From Glycomyces sp040645615 (lineage in GTDB: Bacteria > Actinomycetota > Actinomycetes > Mycobacteriales > Micromonosporaceae): a stretch of 64,000 nt of DNA. Below the pieces are notes generated by a model. That model did not search any database and had not been told where the DNA came from. It was given only the letters and a program-made list of their open reading frames with translations. Shown one piece after another: positions 27,958-35,688 of the stretch. The position numbers and the translations under genes are program-made. How positions within the stretch are numbered: the stretch's first letter is position 1; every line of letters starts with the position of its first letter. The stretch spans positions 124,001 to 188,000 of the forward strand of contig NZ_JBEYYO010000006.1 in NCBI RefSeq assembly GCF_040645615.1, given 5' to 3'.

Positions 27958-28470
27958 CTAGGCCCGGACGGGGACGGCGGACTCGGTGAGGAGCTCTTTG
28001 AGCTTGCGCAGCCCTTTGGCGGACTGGCTCTTCACCGTGCCGGTCGAACAGCCCATGGCGGTGGCGGTCTCGTCGACGGACAGTTGCTCCCAGTACCGGA
28101 GCACGAGCGTCGCGCGTTGCCTCGCGGGCAGCCGGTTGAGCGCAGCGATCATTTCGAGTCGCTGGTCAACCGCCTCCTGGGGGCGTTCGAGACGCTGCAC
28201 TGGGAGCTCGGACGTGGCGCGCTCGCGGCGCACCCAGCTCAGGCGGCGGTGGGAGATGAAGACGTTCGTGACGATCTTGCGGACGTACGCCGGAGCGCCG
28301 CCCGGTTCGACCCGGTGCCAGGCCGCGAACATCTTCGTCAGCGCCTTCTGCACCAGGTCGTCGGCCTCGAACCAGTCTCCGCACAGCAGATACGCGTATC
28401 TGCGCAGGCTGTCGCGCTGGGCTGTCGCGAAGGCTCGGAACTCGGCCTCTTGCTGCTCCTTGGTCTTCAC
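27958..28470 (-). CDS. SigE-family ECF RNA polymerase sigma factor
   Basis: A 170-residue two-domain sigma-70 factor. Region 2: LRRYAYLLCGDWFEADDLVQKALTKMFAAW. Region 4: LPARQRATLVLRYWEQLSVDETATAMGCSTGTVKSQSAKGLRKLKELL. It belongs to the actinobacterial SigE-like/SACE group of ECF factors, which often pair with a membrane protein encoded downstream, as here. The start is GTG with AGAGG close upstream. Target promoters cannot be told from this window. Confidence 0.92.
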   Translation of the reverse strand: MKTKEQQEAEFRAFATAQRDSLRRYAYLLCGDWFEADDLVQKALTKMFAAWHRVEPGGAPAYVRKIVTNVFISHRRLSWVRRERATSELPVQRLERPQEAVDQRLEMIAALNRLPARQRATLVLRYWEQLSVDETATAMGCSTGTVKSQSAKGLRKLKELLTESAVPVRA

Positions 28471-28591
28471 TTGGCCTCTTTCGGGTGACGGGTAGGGGGT
28501 CGGGCCCGACCCCGCACGGTGGATGCGGTCGAACCCGGCTATCTGAGTACGCGGCGGGCGGTGCCGGGGTTGCCCCGGAAAACGGGGATTC

Positions 28592-29191
28592 TCAGGCGGC
28601 GGCGCGGGCTGCGCGCAGGGCCCGCAGCGAGGAGGCCGCGACCCAGGCCGAACCGGCCGCCGAGGCCGCGGCCAGGAACGGCAGCGCCGCCGGCGTCCCG
28701 GCGGGGTCGGCGATGAGCATGATCGCGACCGACCCGGCCAGCGCGGCCCCGATCGAGGCCAGACCCGAAGCGCCGCAAAGGGACGCGGCGCGGCTGCCGA
28801 CGCGTCCGGCGATGACGAGCGCGGCGGTGACGAACGCCGCGGCCGTCGCGGTGTCGATGACGCGCGCCAGGAGGGTCACGGCCAGGCCCGTCTCGCCTTC
28901 GCCGCCGAAGAGGTCCCACAGGATCGTCATGGCGGGCAGGACCGCGAGCAGGGTCCAGGCGGTGCGCCTGGCCTGGGCGGCTTCGAGTTCGCGCTGGAAC
29001 TCGGCGGCCACGGCGCGGGCCGGGCCGAACGCTTCGGCGGCTCTTCCGGCGGCCTCGGTGCGGTCGAGGCCGGAGGTCACGCCTTCGGCGACGGCCTCGT
29101 CGAAGCCGTCGGCGAGTTCGGCGAGCATGTCGGCGCGCAGGCGGCGCGGGCCTCGCAGGGGGCGGGCCACGGCTTCGACGTAGTCGCTCAT
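28592..29191 (-). CDS. PadR-linked membrane protein with permease-prefix-like N-terminus
   Basis: A 199-residue protein. The first ~80 residues are a soluble helical domain (MSDYVEAVARPLRGPRRLRADMLAELADGFDEA) like the HAAS/permease prefix domain that commonly follows PadR regulators. Four hydrophobic segments then lead to an Ala/Arg-rich end. Its ATG overlaps the TGA of the padR gene (ATGA), so the two are coupled. It is presumed to be a membrane effector of the PadR-controlled response; the exact role is unknown. Confidence 0.8.
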   Translation of the reverse strand: MSDYVEAVARPLRGPRRLRADMLAELADGFDEAVAEGVTSGLDRTEAAGRAAEAFGPARAVAAEFQRELEAAQARRTAWTLLAVLPAMTILWDLFGGEGETGLAVTLLARVIDTATAAAFVTAALVIAGRVGSRAASLCGASGLASIGAALAGSVAIMLIADPAGTPAALPFLAAASAAGSAWVAASSLRALRAARAAA

Positions 29192-29505
29192 GTGCCCAAT
29201 ACCGCCGTCATCACCTCGCGGAGGGTCAGCCAGCTCTGGCGGCCCTTGTCGAGGGCTGTGAGGCCGTCGTCGGTGATCGCGTAGACCCGGCGGCGGCGGC
29301 CCGAGGACTGGGTCCACTTGCCGCTGACGTGCCCGGCGCGTTCGAGCCGCCGCAGCGCCGGGTAGACCGTGCCGCTGGGCAGGTCGAGCCGTTCGCCGCT
29401 GTGCTCGCGGAGGGCGGTGATGATCGCGTAGCCATGGGCCTCACCGCGTTTGAGGGTGGCGAGGATGAGGGTGTCGAGCTGGCCGTGAATGCCGTCTGCG
29501 TCCAT
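29188..29505 (-). CDS. PadR-family transcriptional regulator
   Basis: A 105-residue winged-helix repressor: LDTLILATLKRGEAHGYAI, then LPSGTVYPALRRLERAGHVSGKWTQSSGRRRRVYAITDDG and a C-terminal dimer helix. PadR proteins respond to small ligands and typically repress a divergent or coupled membrane or transport gene. A divergent membrane gene lies 68 bp away behind a dyad that is a convincing operator. A TACGCT box (29512-29517) sits 6 nt before its own ATG, so it too is probably leaderless and autoregulated. Confidence 0.9.
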   Translation of the reverse strand: MDADGIHGQLDTLILATLKRGEAHGYAIITALREHSGERLDLPSGTVYPALRRLERAGHVSGKWTQSSGRRRRVYAITDDGLTALDKGRQSWLTLREVMTAVLGT

Positions 29506-29529
29506 CCGTCCAGCGTACGCGGTGATAGG

Positions 29530-29575
29530 TAGACGGACTTGTTATGTAGACGGACTACATATAGTCTGTCTACAT
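29530..29575. promoter_or_regulatory. PadR operator and leaderless promoter for the divergent membrane gene
   Basis: An inverted repeat ATGTAGACGGACTA (29544-29557), 4 nt, TAGTCTGTCTACAT (29562-29575) with a single mismatch; its last bases are the start codon of the next gene. A third half-site GTAGACGGACT lies at 29529-29539, towards padR. TTGTTA (29539-29544), 17 nt and TAGTCT (29562-29567) form a promoter whose start would fall on the ATG at 29574, so repressor binding would cover the -10 box and the start codon. Confidence 0.75.
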
Positions 29576-30155
29576 GAAGAACCTTCTCCAGTTCACGTCC
29601 CTGATCATCGGACCCCTGCTCGGAGCCGTCGCGACCCTCTTCTGGGAGGGCGACCGCTACGGCGTCACCGCCGGGGTCCTCATCGTCATCTCCAGCGCCC
29701 TGTGGGTTTACGGCCTCATCGGGGTGTGGGAACGCGTCGCGGCCCGCCGCCCGTGGCTCGGCCACCCGGGCCTCCTGCTCGCGATCGTCGGCTGCACCGG
29801 CGGCATCGCCTTCGGCATGCAGGGCTTCTTCGAGGGGATCTTCGCCGTCTCGGGCGAACGCTCCCTGGAGGCCGCCGCGGAGCACCCCATCGCCTCGGCG
29901 CTCGTCCTGTGGCTGCCCGGGCCCGCGATGCCGCTGTGCATCGCCGGGCTCGGCATCGCGCTGGCCTGGACGCGGCTGGCCCCGTGGTGGCTCGCCGCGC
30001 TCCTGATCGCCGCGGGCGTCGCGTTCCCGCTGAGCCGCATCTCCCGCACCGCCGCGATCGCCCACGTCGCCGACCTGCTCATCCTCGCCGCGTTCGCGAT
30101 CCTCGCCACCCTCCTGCTCAAAGGCCGCCTCGACCGAGCCCCGACCCCCGCCTGA
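29574..30155 (+). CDS. Six-span membrane protein controlled by PadR
   Basis: A 193-residue integral membrane protein with about six hydrophobic segments (LLQFTSLIIGPLLGAVATLFW, YGVTAGVLIVISSALWVYGL, LGHPGLLLAIVGCTGGIAFGM, ASALVLWLPGPAMPLCIAGLG, LAPWWLAALLIAAGVAF, VADLLILAAFAILATLLL). There are no recognised catalytic motifs. It starts inside the PadR operator and has no ribosome site, so it is probably made from a leaderless transcript that PadR represses. Function unknown. Confidence 0.75.
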   Translation: MKNLLQFTSLIIGPLLGAVATLFWEGDRYGVTAGVLIVISSALWVYGLIGVWERVAARRPWLGHPGLLLAIVGCTGGIAFGMQGFFEGIFAVSGERSLEAAAEHPIASALVLWLPGPAMPLCIAGLGIALAWTRLAPWWLAALLIAAGVAFPLSRISRTAAIAHVADLLILAAFAILATLLLKGRLDRAPTPA

Positions 30156-30276
30156 ACCCGCCGCCCGCGCCCCCGCTCACGTGTCCCCGGTCACCGGAAC
30201 CCGTTTGTGGCGGCGCGGGCGCATCCGGTACAGTTACATCCCGTCGGCGCAGCGATCTTCAAAGCGCTCACACCAT

Positions 30277-30351
30277 TGGGGTATGGTGTAATTGGCAACA
30301 CGGCTGATTCTGGTTCAGTTGTTCTTGGTTCGAGTCCAGGTACCCCAGCCA
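30277..30351 (+). tRNA. tRNA-Gln (anticodon CUG)
   Basis: Cloverleaf: acceptor TGGGGTA pairs with TACCCCA, the anticodon stem GCTGA/TCAGT encloses loop TTCTGGT with anticodon CTG (reads CAG), and the T arm is CTTGG-TTCGAGT-CCAGG. The discriminator is G and the CCA end is encoded (30349-30351). A short terminator follows. Confidence 0.95.
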
Positions 30352-30355
30352 GCAC

Positions 30356-30381
30356 AAGGCCCGCCTTTCAGCGGGCCTTTT
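30356..30381 (+). terminator. tRNA-Gln terminator
   Basis: AAGGCCCGC, a 6-nt loop, GCGGGCCTT followed by further T residues (TTTT): a classical rho-independent terminator 5 nt after the tRNA. Confidence 0.85.
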
Positions 30382-30403
30382 CGCTTATCCCCGGAGGCGT
30401 GAC

Positions 30404-30991
30404 GTGGCGTCGGAATTGCCGAGGTTCGTCGAGGACGAGCAGCCCGTCAAGTATCTGCGGGGCTTCGACCACGCGCTCGTGCACTGCCCGAGGTGCGACG
30501 GCATGGCCGTGCGGCGCAGGGACCGCTTGACCTGCGACGGTATGGCTATGCGGCGCACGGACCGCCTGACGTGTGAGTCCTGTGCGTACACCAGCGACCT
30601 GCATCGCAAGCCGGAGCCCGAACCGGTGCCGCCGCAACCCGTGATGTGCGCCGACTGCAACCGCTACCTCGGCACCTACCGCACCGACCTGCGGCTCCAT
30701 CGCATGGTCTGCCGAGTCTGCGGCTGGACCAAGGAGCCCACGATCCACCACATCTCGAAGCCGCTACCCCGCACCAGGCTCTGGCTCGAAACCGACTTCC
30801 GAGGCGAACGCCTCTGGGCCGTCAACGAGCAGCACCTGCGCTTCCTGGAGGACTACGTCGCCGCCGGAGTCCGCGAAACCGGCTCCTTCAACAGCACCCT
30901 CGCCAGCCGCCTCCCCGCCTGGATCAAATCCGCCAAGAACCGAGACGACCTCCTGAAAACCCTCGCAAAACTCCGAACCCGCCTGCCCTGA
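30404..30991 (+). CDS. Zinc-ribbon protein with an internal 13-residue duplication
   Basis: A 195-residue protein with two cysteine knuckle clusters. The first is HCPRC...CESC; the second is VMCADC then CRVCGW, about 30 residues further on. A C-terminal helical region is rich in Arg and Trp. In the first cluster the segment CDGMAVRRRDRLT is repeated almost exactly as CDGMAMRRTDRLT, so the two CxxC halves are pushed 13 residues further apart. The GTG start has GGAGG 6 nt upstream. Resembles small actinobacterial zinc-ribbon proteins of unknown role, possibly nucleic-acid binding. Confidence 0.75.
   Translation: MASELPRFVEDEQPVKYLRGFDHALVHCPRCDGMAVRRRDRLTCDGMAMRRTDRLTCESCAYTSDLHRKPEPEPVPPQPVMCADCNRYLGTYRTDLRLHRMVCRVCGWTKEPTIHHISKPLPRTRLWLETDFRGERLWAVNEQHLRFLEDYVAAGVRETGSFNSTLASRLPAWIKSAKNRDDLLKTLAKLRTRLP
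30494..30571 (+). repeat. In-frame tandem duplication, 2 x 39 bp
   Basis: Unit 1 (30494-30532) and unit 2 (30533-30571) both start TGCGACGG and share most of their 39 positions, with differences mainly at third codon positions. The duplication is in frame inside the zinc-ribbon gene and looks fairly old because silent sites have drifted. Confidence 0.9.
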
Positions 30992-31002
30992 CGACCCGAC
31001 CC

Positions 31003-31554
31003 TCATACGCTTGCGGCGCTCAGCGCTGACGCCACAGACCTGAATGAGGCTTCCGCGTCCTTGCTCGACTCGAAGTAGTACCAGCCATACTCCTCGGGAC
31101 CGTTGTCAACGGCATAGACCCATTCGTTGAGCAGCGTGAGGTCGTCGAGGATCCCGAGCCCTATGTCCGGGCGCTCGTCGAAGTCGACGTAGCCGGTGTG
31201 GAACACCAAGTCGGTGACGCGGCGCGCGGCCGTGCGGAAATCGAGATCGCCCGCGAGATATGACCGCGCAGTGTCAGCGGCCCTTCGGAAAGCCGCTTCG
31301 GGAAATGGGGACACCTCGATCGCCAGTTCTTCGATCACCTGCGGCACGATCTCGCGGATCTCGTACGCCGAGTTCTTCGACAGGCCCGCCAGCTCCGCGA
31401 GCGCGGGAGAGTCGACGCCACGGGCGAGCGCTTCGGCTGCGGCCATGGTCAAGTCGAGGGCGTCAAGCTCGTAGAGGTAATCCTCGATCGCGAGTCTCAG
31501 AGATTTCACGGTGCAATCATCGCGAGCCGTCGCGCCGACCGCCACCCGTTTCAT
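31003..31554 (-). CDS. Hypothetical acidic protein
   Basis: A soluble, acidic, mostly helical protein of up to 183 residues. A start at the GTG near 31509 (VKSLRLAIEDYLYELDALDL) gives a cleaner N-terminus of 168 residues. Features: a Leu/Ala-rich helix bundle, VTDLVFHTGYVDFDERPDIGLGILDDL, and NGPEEYGWYYFESSKDAEASF near the end. No catalytic motif or family was recognised; the composition recalls small immunity or contact-system proteins but nothing proves it. It borders a stretch of decayed genes. Confidence 0.55.
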   Translation of the reverse strand: MKRVAVGATARDDCTVKSLRLAIEDYLYELDALDLTMAAAEALARGVDSPALAELAGLSKNSAYEIREIVPQVIEELAIEVSPFPEAAFRRAADTARSYLAGDLDFRTAARRVTDLVFHTGYVDFDERPDIGLGILDDLTLLNEWVYAVDNGPEEYGWYYFESSKDAEASFRSVASALSAASV

Positions 31555-31600
31555 ACGCGGTCAGGTTCTGGCCGTTGGCGCTGCGAGGATTGGGGATGTG

Positions 31601-31737
31601 ATGGACACTGCGGCTCGGTTGCTGCTTTTGCTTTCTTAGCTTCAGCCGCGGCTTGAATGGGCTGGGGTCGAGTTGACCGGGCGGCTTGGGGTCAGTGGGC
31701 GCACGTTGCGGCGGGACGTCGATCGGTTGCGGGGGCT
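31601..31737 (+). pseudogene. Remnant of a YafY/WYL-type transcriptional regulator
   Basis: Reads MDTAARLLLLLS, then an in-frame TAG (31637-31639), then LQPRLEWAGVELTGRLG and VSGRTLRRDVDRLRGL. This is the N-terminal winged helix-turn-helix of YafY-like regulators. The similarity stops abruptly near 31737, and the WYL domain is missing, replaced by another gene's remnant in the opposite direction. It is broken by both a stop and a deletion. Confidence 0.85.
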
Positions 31738-31741
31738 CGCA

Positions 31742-32106
31742 GCGCCGTCCATCCCGTGTCGTTGCTGCCCCGGTCCCACACGCCCAGGTCGGCGAACTGG
31801 TGTGCCGAGACGGAGTCGTTGCGCCCGTCCAGCATCGGGTACACGAGCACCTGCCCGAGCGGCGCCGGACCGGACCGGTCCCTCGCCAGGAGCGCCGTCC
31901 CGGCCGCCAGGCCGCCGCCCGCGCTGCTGCCCGCGACGACGATCCGCTCGGGGTCGACCCCGAGCGCCGCCGCCTGGTCGAACAGCCACAGCAGGCCCGC
32001 GTAGCAGTCTCTCGCGGAAGGTCCCCAGGAGCGCCGCGAACTCCGCCCCGTAAGGCGGGCGCGGCAGCGCGTCGGAGACGGGCATCGGGTTGTCGTCAAA
32101 GGTCAT
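31742..32106 (-). pseudogene. Remnant of an alpha/beta-hydrolase (HSL-type esterase)
   Basis: The minus strand carries a normal-looking N-terminus (MTFDDNPMPVSDALPRPPYG), then a frame change near 32010. It continues as GLLWLFDQAAALGVDPERIVV with the nucleophile elbow AGSSAGGG, ending YPMLDGRNDSVSAHQFADLGVWDRG and then the junction with the regulator remnant. The HGGG oxyanion region and the C-terminal Asp/His part are missing. At least one frameshift and two deletions, so not functional. Confidence 0.85.
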
Positions 32107-32146
32107 GCGCCCGATGGTCACGGGCAAGGCGGCCAGGATGCGGCCG

Positions 32147-33049
32147 CTAGTCGAGGAGTTCTGCTCGGGTCGGGGGTTCGGCTCCGGTTCGTTCGCAGGT
32201 TATGGCTGCGACCTTGGCGGCGAAGGTCAGGTGGGGGGTGAGGGATTCGGGGTCGAGGTCGGTGAGGCCGGGGCGCAGCAGGTCGGTTCTGGTGAGGGAG
32301 TCGAGGAGGGCCGCGGTGAAGGCGTCTCCCGCTCCCACCGTGTCCTTCACGGTTACCTTGGGGGCCTTGACTTCCACTTCGGTCGCCGTGTTGAAACCGG
32401 TCGCGCCCCGGGCTCCTCGGGTGAGGACCACCAGTGACGGGCCGGAGGTCGCCCACTTCCTCGCGATCCCTTGTGGAGTCTCGCCGGGGTAGAGCCAGGC
32501 CAGGTCTTCTTCGCTCACCTTCACCACGTCGGCCCCCGCCACGTGGCGTTCCACGCGTTCGCGTTCGGTCTTCCTGTCGCCCAGGAGCATCGGGCGGACG
32601 TTCGGGTCGTAGCTGATCGGGACCCCGGTCTGCCGGGCCCGGTCCAGGAGCGCTTCCACCGCGCTCGCGCCCGGTTCCAATGCCGTTGCGAGCGAGCCGG
32701 TGTGGAGGCACGCGCAGTCCTTCGGCAGGTCCGGCATCGCCGTGGGGTCCCAGGACAGGTGGAAGCTGTAGTCCGCGCCGCCGTCCGCGCCGATCGCCGC
32801 CAGTGCCAGGCTCGTGCGATCGGTGTCGCCGGGCAGACGCTCGACGCGGACCCCGTTGGCCTCCAGGTGGCCCGCGATGATGCGGCCGGGGAGGTCGTCG
32901 GCGAGCCGGGTCGCCAAGGCGACGGGAGTGCCGAGACGGGCCAGGCCGACCGCCACGTTCGCCGGGCTGCCGCCGGGGCGGGCGTCGAAGCGGGTCGTGT
33001 CGCCGCCCGCGACCAGGTCCAGCAGGGCTTCGCCCACAACGGTGATCAC
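32147..33049 (-). CDS. PfkB-family fructokinase-like sugar kinase
   Basis: A 300-residue ribokinase-fold kinase. The N-terminal PGGSPANVAVGLARLG binds the sugar, and the C-terminal TVGAGDAFTAALL carries the catalytic Asp and anion hole. Best read as a fructokinase because it is divergent from LacI and sits with a polyol transporter and dehydrogenase. The GTG at 33049 has GGAGG 7 nt upstream and gives the family N-terminus ITVVGEALLD; the open frame continues to 33115 without similarity. Expected to trap fructose released by polyol oxidation. Confidence 0.88.
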   Translation of the reverse strand: MITVVGEALLDLVAGGDTTRFDARPGGSPANVAVGLARLGTPVALATRLADDLPGRIIAGHLEANGVRVERLPGDTDRTSLALAAIGADGGADYSFHLSWDPTAMPDLPKDCACLHTGSLATALEPGASAVEALLDRARQTGVPISYDPNVRPMLLGDRKTERERVERHVAGADVVKVSEEDLAWLYPGETPQGIARKWATSGPSLVVLTRGARGATGFNTATEVEVKAPKVTVKDTVGAGDAFTAALLDSLTRTDLLRPGLTDLDPESLTPHLTFAAKVAAITCERTGAEPPTRAELLD

Positions 33050-33121
33050 CGGTTGACCTCCAGAATTTCCATCGAGGGGTTTGACTGTGTCAGTGAAGCA
33101 TGTCATACTCACCATCTAACT

Positions 33122-33146
33122 GACAACGTTGTCGACAACGTGGTCA
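33122..33146. promoter_or_regulatory. LacI-type operator between the sugar kinase and lacI genes
   Basis: Two overlapping dyads, GACAACGTTGTC (33122-33133) and CGTTGTCGACAACG (33127-33140), followed by CGTGGTCA. The ACAACGTTGT core with a central CG is the usual LacI-family operator form. It lies midway between the divergent genes, so it may serve both promoters and autoregulate the repressor. Confidence 0.75.
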
Positions 33147-33168
33147 ATTTTCGCCACGAGAGGACGCC

Positions 33169-34221
33169 ATGCCCACGGTCCCCGATCCCCAGGTCACTCC
33201 GCTCCGCGCGCCCACGATCAAGGACGTGGCCGAGCGGGCGGGCGTGGGGTTCAAGACCGTCTCACGCGTCCTCAACGACGAACCCAACGTGCGACCCGAG
33301 ACCCGCGACAAGGTCTTGGACGCCGTCGCGGCCCTCGGCTACCGCCGCAACTCCATCGCCTCCTCGATCCGCCGCCGCGACCAGCGCACCTCCTCGATCG
33401 GGCTCATCGTCGACGACCTCGCGAACCCCTTCTTCGGGAGCCTCACCCGCGTCGTGCAGGAGTACGCCCAGGCCCGCGACCACCTCGTCCTGATCGGCTC
33501 CAGCGACGGCTCGCCCGAGCGCGAGTCCGAGCTCGTCGGCGAGTTCGGCGCCCGCCGCGTCGACGGCCTCATCATCGTCCCCAACGGCGACGACCAGTCC
33601 TATCTCGAACCCGAGCGCGCCCGCGGCGTCCCCGTCGTCTTCGTCGACCGCCCCGGCGCCCGGATCGAGGCCGACTCCGTGGTCTCCGAGAACGCCGACG
33701 GCGTCGCCGCGGCCGTGCGGCACCTCGCCGCCGCCGGCCACACCCGCATCGCCTACCTCGGTGACTACGAGACCATCTACACCTTCACCGAGCGCCTGCG
33801 CGGCTTCCGGACCGCCATGGCCGAAATCGGCGGCGCCGACCCGCGCCACATCCGCACCGGCCTGCACACCAGCGCCGCCGCCCACGAAGCGGTCCTCGAC
33901 ATCTTCGGCGCCGCGCCCCGCCCCACCGCCCTCATCGCCAGCAACAACCGCATCACCGTCGGCGCGGTCCACGCCCTCCAGCACCTGGGCCTGAGGGACC
34001 GCACCGCGTTCATCGCCTTCGACGACGTCGAACTGGCCGACCTGCTGCGACCGGCGCTCACCGTCATCGCGCAGGACACCACCGCCATCGGCACCGAGGC
34101 CGCCCGCTCCCTGTTCGAACGCCTCCGGGATCCGGCCGCGCCCTACCGCGGCGCCCGCGTCCCGGTCAGGCTCGTCCCTCGCTCCTCGGGCGAGATCACG
34201 CCACCCGAATCGTCCCTTTAG
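33169..34221 (+). CDS. LacI-family regulator of the polyol locus
   Basis: A 350-residue LacI/GalR repressor. The N-terminal helix-turn-helix is TIKDVAERAGVGFKTVSRVLNDEPNVRPETR with hinge helix RRNSIASSIRR; a periplasmic-binding-like sensor domain follows (IGLIVDDLANPFFGSL, AFIAFDDVELADLL). GAGAGGA precedes the ATG. Its position between a divergent fructokinase and the downstream ABC transporter and dehydrogenase genes suggests it represses both arms until the polyol or its product binds. Confidence 0.92.
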   Translation: MPTVPDPQVTPLRAPTIKDVAERAGVGFKTVSRVLNDEPNVRPETRDKVLDAVAALGYRRNSIASSIRRRDQRTSSIGLIVDDLANPFFGSLTRVVQEYAQARDHLVLIGSSDGSPERESELVGEFGARRVDGLIIVPNGDDQSYLEPERARGVPVVFVDRPGARIEADSVVSENADGVAAAVRHLAAAGHTRIAYLGDYETIYTFTERLRGFRTAMAEIGGADPRHIRTGLHTSAAAHEAVLDIFGAAPRPTALIASNNRITVGAVHALQHLGLRDRTAFIAFDDVELADLLRPALTVIAQDTTAIGTEAARSLFERLRDPAAPYRGARVPVRLVPRSSGEITPPESSL

Positions 34222-34330
34222 GACGTGAGCTACCGCGCCGTCGCGCGGCCCGGCACGACAACCGCATACACCCACTCACCAGCCCTGTGAAACCGGCGCC
34301 CCAGCGGGCGCCCAGGACAAGGAGGTCCAG

Positions 34331-35683
34331 ATGCAAACCCCTTCGACCCCGCGCGCCGCCCTCGCGGCCGCACTGGTGGCGGTACTCGCCGCCAGCGCCT
34401 GCTCCGGAGCAGGCGGCGGCAACGGCGACGGGGGATCGATCACGATCGCCACCGTCGCCAACCCCCAGATGCAGGACATCGAGCAGCTCTCGGAGGTCTT
34501 CGAGGAGGAGACCGGGATCGACGTCCAGTTCGTGGTCCTGCCCGAGAACGAGCTGCGCGACAAGGTCACCCAGGACATCGCCACCGAGTCCGGCCAGTAC
34601 GACATCGTCACGATCGGGACCTACGAGACCCCGATCTGGGCCGAGAACGGCTGGCTCGCTTCACTCGAGGACTACGCGAGCGACCCGGACTACGATGTGG
34701 ACGACCTGCTCCCGCCCGTGCGGGAGGCACTGACCTATGAGGACGAACTGTATGCCGTGCCCTTCTACGGCGAGTCCTCGTTCCTGATGTACCGCACCGA
34801 CCTCTTCGACGCCGCCGGGCTCACCATGCCCGACAACCCGACCTGGCAGGAGGTCGCCGACCTCGCCGCCGAGCTCGACGACCCGGCGAACGACGTGGCC
34901 GGGATCTGCCTCCGCGGCCTCGCCGGGTGGGGCGAGGTCCTCGCCCCGCTCAACACCGTGATCCACACCTTCGGCGGCCGCTGGTACGACGAGGACTGGA
35001 ACGCGCAGCTGACCAGCCCCGAGACCAAGGCCGCCGTCCAGTTCTATGTGGACCTGGTGCGCGAGTACGGCGAGCCGGGCGCGGCCAACGCCGGGTTCTC
35101 CGAGTGCCTGACCGCGACCAGCCAGGGCAACGCCGCCATGTGGGTCGACGCGACCGTGGCCGCGAGCATCCTGGAGGACCCGAACTCCTCGGACGCGGCC
35201 GGGAAGATGGCCTACGTCCCGGCCCCCGTGGCCGAGACCGACGCCTCGGGCTGGCTGTGGGCCTGGTCCCTCGCGATCCCCGAGACCTCGCAGCACAAGG
35301 ACGAGGCCTGGCAGTTCGTGTCCTGGGCCACCGGCAAGGACTACATGCACCTGGTCGGCGAGGAGCTCGGCTGGACCCGCGTGCCGCCCGGCAGCCGCGC
35401 CTCGACCTACGAGATCCCCGAGTACCAGGAGGCCGCCGGGGCGTTCGCGCCGCAGACGCTCGCCGCGATCGAAGGCGTCGACGTCTTGAAGCCGGGCCTG
35501 TACGAGCAGAACTGGAAGGGCGTGCAGTACATCTCCATCCCCGAGTTCCAGGACCTCGGCACCCGTGTGGCCCAGGAGATCTCGGCCGCGATCGCCGGAA
35601 ACCAGACCGTCGACGAGGCCTTGGAGAAGGCCCAGGGCTACGCCGAGGAAGTCGCCGAAAGCGGCGGCTACAAGGACCAGTGA
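34331..35683 (+). CDS. ABC transporter substrate-binding lipoprotein (sugar/polyol)
   Basis: A 450-residue extracellular solute-binding protein (family 1). Signal peptide with lipobox ASAC at Cys24; the mature part starts SGAGGGNGDGG. The binding-protein fold shows FEEETGIDVQFVVLPENELRDKV, QYDIVTIGTYETPIWAENGWL, YAVPFYGESSFLMYRTDLF and ALSWAWSLAIPE-like segments (WLWAWSLAIPETS). It resembles sorbitol/mannitol binding proteins of the SmoE type. AAGGAGGT precedes the ATG. First gene of the transporter-dehydrogenase run. Confidence 0.9.
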   Translation: MQTPSTPRAALAAALVAVLAASACSGAGGGNGDGGSITIATVANPQMQDIEQLSEVFEEETGIDVQFVVLPENELRDKVTQDIATESGQYDIVTIGTYETPIWAENGWLASLEDYASDPDYDVDDLLPPVREALTYEDELYAVPFYGESSFLMYRTDLFDAAGLTMPDNPTWQEVADLAAELDDPANDVAGICLRGLAGWGEVLAPLNTVIHTFGGRWYDEDWNAQLTSPETKAAVQFYVDLVREYGEPGAANAGFSECLTATSQGNAAMWVDATVAASILEDPNSSDAAGKMAYVPAPVAETDASGWLWAWSLAIPETSQHKDEAWQFVSWATGKDYMHLVGEELGWTRVPPGSRASTYEIPEYQEAAGAFAPQTLAAIEGVDVLKPGLYEQNWKGVQYISIPEFQDLGTRVAQEISAAIAGNQTVDEALEKAQGYAEEVAESGGYKDQ

Positions 35684-35688
35684 GCCAG

